Shown here in pieces: positions 1 to 5,284 of a DNA stretch of 7,171 nucleotides (position 1 is the first letter of the stretch; every line of letters starts with the position of its first letter). Source of the stretch: Clostridiales bacterium. Lineage in GTDB: Bacteria; Bacillota; Clostridia; Oscillospirales; Ruminococcaceae. The notes under the pieces were generated by a model. It ran no database searches. It was not told where the DNA came from and saw nothing but the letters and a program-made list of their open reading frames with translations. The stretch covers positions 1 through 7,171 of the forward strand of contig JAAZIT010000325.1 in NCBI GenBank assembly GCA_012800685.1, in the 5' to 3' direction. A program made the translations under genes and the position numbers.

Positions 1-622
1 CCATTGAGAGTATATCCATATTGACATTATACAACTTTTTATCTCTCAAATCAAGAAAAATTTTATGCATATCGTCAAATATTTTTTCATCACAAAATAG
101 TGGTGGTATTGTCATTAAACCTTTAACCCTAACATTTTCAAGCTCTGAAACTTGATTAGCGAGCTCAAAAACTTGAATTTTATCAACGCCATTTTTTGTT
201 TCCTCATTGCCAATATTTACCTGAAGAAGTATATCCATGATAATGTCATTTTTTTTTGCATAATTATCAACGGTTCTTGCAAGTTTTATACTATCAACGG
301 ATTGGATTAAACTAACATCATTAATAATGTATTTAACTTTATTACTCTGGAGATGACCAATAAAATGGATATTTGCCAATGGTAGGTATTCATCTTTTTT
401 TGATAAAAATTCTTGTACTCGATTCTCACCTAAAAGTGTGATACCATTTTTCAAAGCAAAATTAATCATATCTGTATCAATAGTTTTTGTAACAGCCATT
501 AATTGAATGTCATCATTACTATTTCGATATTTATCTTTAGCAACTGAAATATTATAGCATATTTCATTAATATTTTCAACAACAAAATTATATTTCCCAG
601 AATTACTGTTATTATTTGTCAT
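1..622 (-). CDS. YggS/PLPBP-family pyridoxal phosphate homeostasis protein (partial, 3' end outside window)
   Basis: About 207 residues are present, read from base 622 down to base 1; the reading frame stays open at the window edge. The family binds PLP without known enzymatic activity and keeps vitamin B6 and amino/keto acid pools balanced in the cytoplasm. Visible family landmarks are LMAVTKT with the PLP-binding lysine at residue 46, GENRVQE (near 65-71), HFIGHLQSNK, a VNIGNEETKNG segment and KGLMTIPP; the last residues in view are ILSMG, the beginning of the family's SMGMS phosphate-binding loop. Family members are usually about 220-235 residues, so roughly 20 are missing. The ATG at 622 is chosen because AGGAGG lies nine bases upstream; an in-frame ATG at 628 would leave only three bases to that SD. 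The start overlaps the stop of the HlyD-like gene by 11 bases, pointing to coupled translation. The N-terminus is Asn-rich (TNNNSNS). Family assignment is confident. Confidence 0.95.
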   Translation of the reverse strand, partial: MTNNNSNSGKYNFVVENINEICYNISVAKDKYRNSNDDIQLMAVTKTIDTDMINFALKNGITLLGENRVQEFLSKKDEYLPLANIHFIGHLQSNKVKYIINDVSLIQSVDSIKLARTVDNYAKKNDIIMDILLQVNIGNEETKNGVDKIQVFELANQVSELENVRVKGLMTIPPLFCDEKIFDDMHKIFLDLRDKKLYNVNMDILSM

Positions 623-1856
623 CTTCATCAACCTCCTCAATAATAATTTGGTCGTAAAGACTTAGGTAATCTCCATCAGAAATAATTTTTGAAATTGCAA
701 ACTCATCACTATCAAAAATAACTTCAATTTTCCTAAATACAACTTCTTGTCCTATTTGAATATAAACACCTTTGTATTTAGTTGTTATTTTTTGTTCAAC
801 ACCGTTTTCATCTGTTACTTTTTCATTTATGTCTTTAAATCTAATTGCATTCTTAGGAACCTTTAGACCATCAAACTCTTCAAAAATTAGTTCAATCTTT
901 GCCACTCTAGTTTTTGAAATCATCTCATTAATTGCATCACAGTTAATGATAACAATACAATTCTCATCGTCAATTTTTTTCACATCATCAACAGTGACAT
1001 CATAAATTTCAGTTGAATTTCCAAAGCGAATTTTAAGATTAGAGCCTTTTAAAATTTTACTCGATTGTTTAGTTGTTCCAACAACCTTACACTCATAGCT
1101 GGCTAAAATCTTTCCTAAAGAATTGTTAATTTTTTGACTATTTTCTCCATTAATAATAGACTTAACAGTATTTACATCAATTTCGTCTATTTTTTCTATG
1201 CTAACTAGTGATTCATAGCCATCTGTTTCACTTACAAAATATCCAGTGTGGTCGGTAGTTATTGTATCTAAAGGGGAACCAAACTGTGCCTTGTATCCCT
1301 CTAATATTGCCTCTAAGTCAGTGATTTTAGCATTAAAGTCAACCTCAACATTAGTTACAATGTTATATATATTCATTAAAACAGCTATCTCATTTTTAAC
1401 TTGTTTTATTGTCTCAAAATTCTTATGTTCTATCTGATAAGCCAAAATCTCATATTTTTCATCTATTTGTGACTTGATCGTTTCCGGTTTAGCATAATTT
1501 GTAGTACCTGGATTTTGCGAACGTTTTAAATTATCTATCTCTTCTTCAATTTCGGCAATTTTATTTTTTGCAATTATTTGAGTCTCAGAGGTATAAACCT
1601 CAGCAATTGTAGACTGCTGTGAAAGCTTACTACCATCAGCACAGACATAATTAATAATTCCGGTTTTGTCGTAAGTTAGTACTTCTTCATTCCTTACAAC
1701 AACTCCGTCAAAAACTATATTCTCATTAACGGTGTATTTAACTGCTTTCTCAGTTTCAACCTGATCGCCGATAAAGCTGAAAAACTTAAATCCAAAAAAG
1801 ATCAGAAAGAACACAACAACAAAAGACATTATGACCTTCGATACCGTTGTATTCAT
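612..1856 (-). CDS. HlyD-like membrane-anchored periplasmic-adaptor-type protein, partner unknown
   Basis: A 414-residue protein with a single N-terminal membrane anchor (about residues 8-30, rich in V, F, I and L, no cleavage site evident), so most of it should lie outside the membrane. The layout resembles membrane fusion/adaptor proteins: a first lipoyl-like half near 55-90 (DKTGIINYVCADGSKL), a charged, probably coiled-coil stretch around 95-195, a second lipoyl-like half (TGYFVSETDGYESLV, about 205-220), then a beta-rich C-terminal part containing LKVPKNAI and GVYIQIGQEVVFRKIEV. These segments are seen in the sequence; the HlyD-type assignment rests on this layout. It ends in an acidic tail. 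ATG at 1856 has AAGGTG seven bases upstream (1864-1869), overlapping the hfq stop codon. It sits 11 bases after hfq and overlaps the yggS-family gene. No ABC or RND transporter is in the window, so an efflux role is only a family-level guess; a cell-envelope role is equally possible. Confidence 0.75.
   Translation of the reverse strand: MNTTVSKVIMSFVVVFFLIFFGFKFFSFIGDQVETEKAVKYTVNENIVFDGVVVRNEEVLTYDKTGIINYVCADGSKLSQQSTIAEVYTSETQIIAKNKIAEIEEEIDNLKRSQNPGTTNYAKPETIKSQIDEKYEILAYQIEHKNFETIKQVKNEIAVLMNIYNIVTNVEVDFNAKITDLEAILEGYKAQFGSPLDTITTDHTGYFVSETDGYESLVSIEKIDEIDVNTVKSIINGENSQKINNSLGKILASYECKVVGTTKQSSKILKGSNLKIRFGNSTEIYDVTVDDVKKIDDENCIVIINCDAINEMISKTRVAKIELIFEEFDGLKVPKNAIRFKDINEKVTDENGVEQKITTKYKGVYIQIGQEVVFRKIEVIFDSDEFAISKIISDGDYLSLYDQIIIEEVDEDDK
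632..637 (-). promoter_or_regulatory. Shine-Dalgarno site of the yggS-family gene, inside the upstream gene
   Basis: Perfect AGGAGG on the minus strand, nine bases before the ATG at 622. It lies within the last codons of the HlyD-like gene, where it helps encode the acidic tail EEVDEDDK. It decides between two in-frame ATG codons (628 and 622) in favour of 622. Confidence 0.8.
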
Positions 1857-1867
1857 TTTAATTCACC

Positions 1868-2107
1868 TTATACGCTTTCGTTAGCAGAATCTAATATATT
1901 AATTTGTCTAGAAGGTACGATTGTGGATATAGCATGCTTGTAAACAACATTCTGTTTCCCATCACAATCAAGAATAACAATATAGCTGTCAAATCCTCTA
2001 ACTATACCTTTAAATTGAAATCCATTCATTAAGTAAATAGTAACGGATATTCTCTCTTTTCTAGCGTGATTAAGAAAGACATCCTGCAAATTCATTGTTT
2101 TGTTCAT
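1868..2107 (-). CDS. hfq: RNA chaperone Hfq
   Basis: A 79-residue Sm-like protein that forms a hexameric ring, binds A-rich and U-rich RNA and can aid small-RNA pairing. The N-terminal NLQDVFLN carries Q8 and D9 of the proximal U-binding pore. The Sm1 region is VTIYLMNGFQFKGIVRGFDSY, with Y25 and F30 on the distal face, and the Sm2 region has YKHAISTI with Y56, K57 and H58. The rim motif is R16-K17-E18-R19, a well-charged patch. The C-terminal tail is short and acidic (DSANESV), as in Gram-positive Hfq. The ATG at 2107 is preferred because GGAG sits five bases upstream; an in-frame TTG at 2128 would add seven residues not typical of the family, and the later ATG (Met5) lacks an SD. It follows miaA, the classic neighbour, after a structured 114-base leader that may control its expression. 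Confidence 0.97.
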   Translation of the reverse strand: MNKTMNLQDVFLNHARKERISVTIYLMNGFQFKGIVRGFDSYIVILDCDGKQNVVYKHAISTIVPSRQINILDSANESV

Positions 2108-2112
2108 GATAG

Positions 2113-2116
2113 CTCC
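2113..2116 (-). promoter_or_regulatory. hfq: Shine-Dalgarno site of hfq
   Basis: GGAG on the minus strand, five bases before the ATG at 2107. A second GGAG at 2120-2123 lies 12 bases before the ATG and half of it falls within the 3' arm of the proposed leader pseudoknot. The first site fixes the start at 2107 rather than at the in-frame TTG at 2128. Confidence 0.65.
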
Positions 2117-2121
2117 ATTCT

Positions 2122-2172
2122 CCGTCAATATACTTTACCCAACAGAAATTTGACGGTCTTTAGCTGTTGGGT
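2122..2172 (-). promoter_or_regulatory. Candidate H-type pseudoknot in the hfq leader
   Basis: On the minus strand, ACCCAACAG (2172-2164) pairs perfectly with CTGTTGGGT (2145-2137), giving a 9-bp stem around an 18-base loop. Within that loop CCGTCAA (2156-2150) is the exact complement of TTGACGG (2128-2122), which lies just before the hfq SD. Folded together these give stem 1 of 9 bp, stem 2 of 7 bp, and connecting loops of 7, 4 and 8 bases, sterically sensible for an H-type pseudoknot. Stem 2 ends 14 bases before the start codon and takes in the GG of an upstream GGAG. By geometry it could hinder ribosome loading, as in pseudoknot riboswitches or protein-binding leaders. No known riboswitch class was recognised. 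Base complementarity is seen directly; folding and regulation are inferred. It could instead be a DNA operator. Confidence 0.5.
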
Positions 2173-2175
2173 TAT

Positions 2176-2181
2176 ATTATA
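2176..2181 (-). promoter_or_regulatory. Possible -10 element upstream of hfq
   Basis: Perfect TATAAT on the minus strand in the miaA-hfq gap. No good -35 lies at 17 bases: a TTGAAT is present but only 11 bases away, too close. Transcription would begin near 2169, inside the 5' arm of stem 1, shortening that stem from nine to about six pairs. The AT-rich background makes a chance TATAAT quite likely. Confidence 0.25.
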
Positions 2182-2221
2182 TGTATGACTAAATTCAACA
2201 TGAAAATCACATAATAATATA

Positions 2222-3178
2222 TCAATCTTTATTATAGCACAAAATTTTTGATTTGGCTATAATAATTTTAACTTTTTCTATCAAATCTAAAATATTGTCA
2301 ATCTTATCTAATTCTATCCAGTTTATACGCTCGTCACGTCTAAACCAAGTCAACTGTCTTTTGGCATAATGTCTTGTTTCCTGCTTGATTTTATCGATAC
2401 AACTCTTAAGGCTGTCTGAATTTTCAAAAGTAGGAATTAGTTCTTTATAGCCTATAGCTTGATGAGCAGTTTTTAGCTCGTTATTCTCATAGACATTCCT
2501 TGCTTCATCTACTAACCCCTGTTCTATCATTAAATCAACACGTTTGTTAATCCGTTTATATAACAAGTCTCTATCAGAAAAAGTCAAACCAATTATAACA
2601 GTATTGTATGGCGTTTCTTCACTCCTGCTTAATTCTTTTTGGCGTGTGAGAGTTTCGCCAGTTATCTCAAAAACTTCTAATGCCCTAATAACTCGAGAGA
2701 GGTTATTTTCGTGAGTTATTTTAGCGGTTTCAGGGTCGATTTCGTTAAGTCTCTCCCATAAGTAATGTTTTCCCTTAACCACTGCTAATTCGTTTAATCT
2801 ACTGCGTATTTCGGGATTAGAGCTTGTATCGTCAAACTTAATATTATCTATTAAAGAACTTATATAAAGACCAGTGCCGCCAACTAATATTGGTATTTTT
2901 CCTCTTGACGCAATACCTTTAATTGTTTCTTTAGCCTTTTTTACATAATCTGCAACAGAAAAGCTTTCATTTGGTTCAAGAAAGTCAATTAAGTGATGCT
3001 CCACACCCTGCATTTCATCGACTGTTGGCTTTGCCGTTGAAATAGACATGCCCTTGTATATTTGCATAGAGTCAGCGGATATAATCTCTCCATTAAGCTC
3101 TTTAGCAAGTTTAATTGAAATTGTTGTCTTGCCAGAAGCAGTGGGACCAACAATAACAATAAGAGGCTGCTTACGCAC
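2222..3178 (-). CDS. miaA: tRNA dimethylallyltransferase MiaA
   Basis: A complete 318-residue cytoplasmic enzyme, close to the usual 300-320 of the family. It transfers a dimethylallyl group from dimethylallyl diphosphate to N6 of A37 in tRNAs that read codons starting with U; the product is usually methylthiolated by MiaB. Visible motifs: P-loop GPTASGKT at 11-18, DSMQIY at 36-41 (D36 is the expected catalytic acid), GGTGLY at 100-105, RVIRALEVFE near 161-170, HQAIGYKE, and RHYAKRQLTWFRRD near the C-terminus. The start is GTG at 3178, supported by AGGAG eight bases upstream (3187-3191). It begins 20 bases after mutL, so it is very likely cotranscribed with mutS and mutL. Its last codons contain an extended -10-like sequence that may serve hfq. 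Confidence 0.98.
   Translation of the reverse strand: MRKQPLIVIVGPTASGKTTISIKLAKELNGEIISADSMQIYKGMSISTAKPTVDEMQGVEHHLIDFLEPNESFSVADYVKKAKETIKGIASRGKIPILVGGTGLYISSLIDNIKFDDTSSNPEIRSRLNELAVVKGKHYLWERLNEIDPETAKITHENNLSRVIRALEVFEITGETLTRQKELSRSEETPYNTVIIGLTFSDRDLLYKRINKRVDLMIEQGLVDEARNVYENNELKTAHQAIGYKELIPTFENSDSLKSCIDKIKQETRHYAKRQLTWFRRDERINWIELDKIDNILDLIEKVKIIIAKSKILCYNKD
2231..2241 (-). promoter_or_regulatory. Possible extended -10 promoter for hfq within the end of miaA
   Basis: TGTGCTATAAT on the minus strand matches the Gram-positive TRTGn extended -10 followed by a perfect TATAAT. It lies in the last codons of miaA. The -35 region (around TAGCCA) is weak, which an extended -10 can tolerate. 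A start near 2224 would give hfq a leader of about 115 bases containing the complete proposed pseudoknot. Confidence 0.4.
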
Positions 3179-3186
3179 TACGAAAA

Positions 3187-3191
3187 CTCCT
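3187..3191 (-). promoter_or_regulatory. miaA: Shine-Dalgarno site of miaA
   Basis: AGGAG on the minus strand, eight bases before the GTG at 3178, in the 20-base gap after mutL. It supports the non-ATG start of miaA. Confidence 0.75.
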
Positions 3192-3198
3192 ATCTAAA

Positions 3199-5262
3199 TT
3201 ATAATATTCTTTTAAATTGCTTTTCAATACCTCTTTTGGTAAGCTTTATCATTACTGGTCTTCCATGAGGACAATATTTTATGTTCTCATCTTCAAAGAT
3301 CAAATCAATTAATTTTTGAAGCTCAATCGAATGTAAATTATCATTGGCTTTAACAGCAGATCTGCAAGCAATTGAGTGATAAAGTTCATCTATTAAATCA
3401 AGCTGCGGATTAGTCATGTGATTAAGTAGATTTTCAGCAAGCTCAGGAATAATATCATTTGGGTTTGTGTCTTCTAAAACAGATGGAATACCTGTAACAC
3501 TAACCGCAGGAGCAACATCATCTTCAATATTAAAGCCTAAATCCTTAATAACATCTAAATTATCTATAATTGCATCATATTCTTCAAATGATAATATAAC
3601 AATAATTGGTTCAATAAACATTTGAATTGAAAGCTTTGTATCTTGGCTCTTGATTTTTTGAAAAATATATCTTTCGTGAGCGGCGTGCTTGTCAATTAAA
3701 AACATATCACCGTCATGCTCAACAACAATATAAGTGTTAAAAATCTCCCCAATTAATTTAGGAATTTTTTTCTCTTGAATTATAACTTTATCTTCAATAG
3801 ACTTTCTAACAAAAGAATTTGAGCTTATATATTTAAATGCATTATCATCAATTTCCTCTATAATGCTGTTCTCAATAATATCTTCAGAATCTTTGTTACA
3901 GCTAGAAGCTACAGAGTCTAATTGTAATAATTTAACATCTGTTTCATTGGAGATTTCTTTTATCTCACTAATAATTTCTTCTGATTTTTCATTTGTTATT
4001 TGATTGATTGTATTTGATAAATCCGCATTTTCAATATCCCCATTAATTGGCAGAACAGGTTGTAAAACCTTATCTAAGTCTTTAGAATTAGTTGAAAATA
4101 ATTGTTTGTCATTATTTTTGTTAGGTGAATTATTCGCAAAATTTCCAACAGACTCAAATTTTTTTGTGGAAAAATCAAATTTTTCTTGAGTTCCCTCTTC
4201 ACCTTTTGGAATATCATATAACTGTTTATTAGTAAACTGAGTAGTTTTTTTAAAATCCAACTCATTAGTTGCATCATTTTTTAAAAGTGCGTTTTTAACA
4301 GCAAAATAAATGCTATCATAAACAAGCTTTTCATTTGAAAAACGTACTTCTGTTTTCGCTGGATGTACATTAACATCAATTAGATTTGGTGGTATCGTTA
4401 GCTTTAGCACACAAGCAGGAAACTTGCCAGTCATAATAGAGTTTCTATAAGCTTCTTCTATTGCAACCATACAAGTAATAGATTTTATATATCTTTCATT
4501 TATATAAAAGTTTTGAAAGCTTCTTTTGGATTTAGAGAGAAGAGGTTTTGAAATATAACCAGAAACGGAAATTCCATTGCTAGAATAATTAACCTCAATA
4601 AGGGTGTTTGCAAAATCTCTCCCCATAACTGAATAGATGGCTGAATAAAGCTTTCCATCACCAGCAGTTACTAAATCAGTTCTATTATCACGAATAAATT
4701 TAAAGGATATTTCTGGGTGAGATAAGGCTATTTTACTAACAATTGATGCAATAGCATTTCCTTCTGTTACATCTTTTTTTAAAAATCTTAAACGTGCAGG
4801 CACATTATAAAAAATATTCCTAACAATAATTGTAGTTCCGTCTTGACAACCACACTCTTCATATAGCTTTTCATCAGAACCTTCAATAATATAGTGTGTT
4901 CCAAATTCATCGTTTTTAGTTTTAGTTAATACATCAACCTTTGATACAGCTGCAATAGATGCAAGAGCCTCGCCTCTAAATCCTAATGTAAGAATTTTAT
5001 CTAAATCATCTTTTTGCTTAATTTTGCTTGTTGCATGACGGAGAAAAGCAGTTGATACGTCCTCTTTATTTATACCGGAGCCATTATCTGTTATCCTTAG
5101 ATATGTACGTCCACCATTTTTAATTTCAATAGTTATAACATTAGCATCTGAATCAATAGCATTTTCAAGTAATTCCTTAATTATTGAAGCGGGACGGTCG
5201 ATAACTTCGCCTGCTGCTATTAGTTCAGAAATCTCTTTTTTTAGTACATTAATTTTTGACAA
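3199..5262 (-). CDS. mutL: DNA mismatch repair protein MutL (endonuclease type)
   Basis: A complete 687-residue protein, the matchmaker of mismatch repair that is recruited by MutS. The N-terminal GHKL ATPase has ELLENAIDS with E30 and N34, DNGSG at 59-63, RHATSK at 76-81, GFRGEALAS at 95-103, and HPAKTEVRF from H300. A roughly 165-residue linker (about 335-500) is rich in N, S, E, D and K. The C-terminal dimer/nuclease domain has LIDKHAAHERYIFQ (D524, H526, E530), ACR at 632-634 and CPHGRP from C664, the signature of endonuclease-active MutL in organisms without MutH. QMFIEP at 547-552 aligns by position with the B. subtilis clamp-binding QEMIVP. Compared with DQHA(X)2E(X)4E, Q is K525 and the last E is Q535. 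The start is TTG at 5262 with AAGGAG eight bases upstream; the nearby GTG is out of frame. It follows mutS by 22 bases. Confidence 0.98.
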   Translation of the reverse strand: MSKINVLKKEISELIAAGEVIDRPASIIKELLENAIDSDANVITIEIKNGGRTYLRITDNGSGINKEDVSTAFLRHATSKIKQKDDLDKILTLGFRGEALASIAAVSKVDVLTKTKNDEFGTHYIIEGSDEKLYEECGCQDGTTIIVRNIFYNVPARLRFLKKDVTEGNAIASIVSKIALSHPEISFKFIRDNRTDLVTAGDGKLYSAIYSVMGRDFANTLIEVNYSSNGISVSGYISKPLLSKSKRSFQNFYINERYIKSITCMVAIEEAYRNSIMTGKFPACVLKLTIPPNLIDVNVHPAKTEVRFSNEKLVYDSIYFAVKNALLKNDATNELDFKKTTQFTNKQLYDIPKGEEGTQEKFDFSTKKFESVGNFANNSPNKNNDKQLFSTNSKDLDKVLQPVLPINGDIENADLSNTINQITNEKSEEIISEIKEISNETDVKLLQLDSVASSCNKDSEDIIENSIIEEIDDNAFKYISSNSFVRKSIEDKVIIQEKKIPKLIGEIFNTYIVVEHDGDMFLIDKHAAHERYIFQKIKSQDTKLSIQMFIEPIIVILSFEEYDAIIDNLDVIKDLGFNIEDDVAPAVSVTGIPSVLEDTNPNDIIPELAENLLNHMTNPQLDLIDELYHSIACRSAVKANDNLHSIELQKLIDLIFEDENIKYCPHGRPVMIKLTKRGIEKQFKRIL

Positions 5263-5270
5263 GATCCACG

Positions 5271-5276
5271 CTCCTT
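5271..5276 (-). promoter_or_regulatory. mutL: Shine-Dalgarno site of mutL
   Basis: AAGGAG on the minus strand, eight bases before the TTG at 5262 and within the 22-base mutS-mutL gap. It decides for the TTG start, which yields the expected MutL N-terminus (VLKKEISELIAAGEVI); no in-frame ATG offers a better choice. Confidence 0.75.
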
Positions 5277-5284
5277 TTTTATTA

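Noticed and set aside
2126..2128. TTG at 2128 as the hfq start
   Set aside because: It would add seven residues not seen in the family, has no good SD, and lies inside the proposed stem 2; the ATG at 2107 has GGAG five bases upstream.
2137..2172. The 9-bp inverted repeat as a rho-independent terminator of miaA
   Set aside because: On the minus strand the stem is followed by AAAGTATA rather than a T run, and the 18-base loop is long; on the plus strand the following TTATATTATAT is T-rich but no convergent gene needs it.
3179..3198. Promoter or terminator between mutL and miaA, or between mutS and mutL (5263-5284)
   Set aside because: Both gaps are about 20 bases, filled mostly by SD sequences, with no stem-loop or promoter pair.
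4074..4277. 67-residue minus-strand frame inside mutL
   Set aside because: It is an alternative frame over the low-complexity linker of MutL; the MutL frame itself is intact on both sides, so there is no frameshift and no separate gene.
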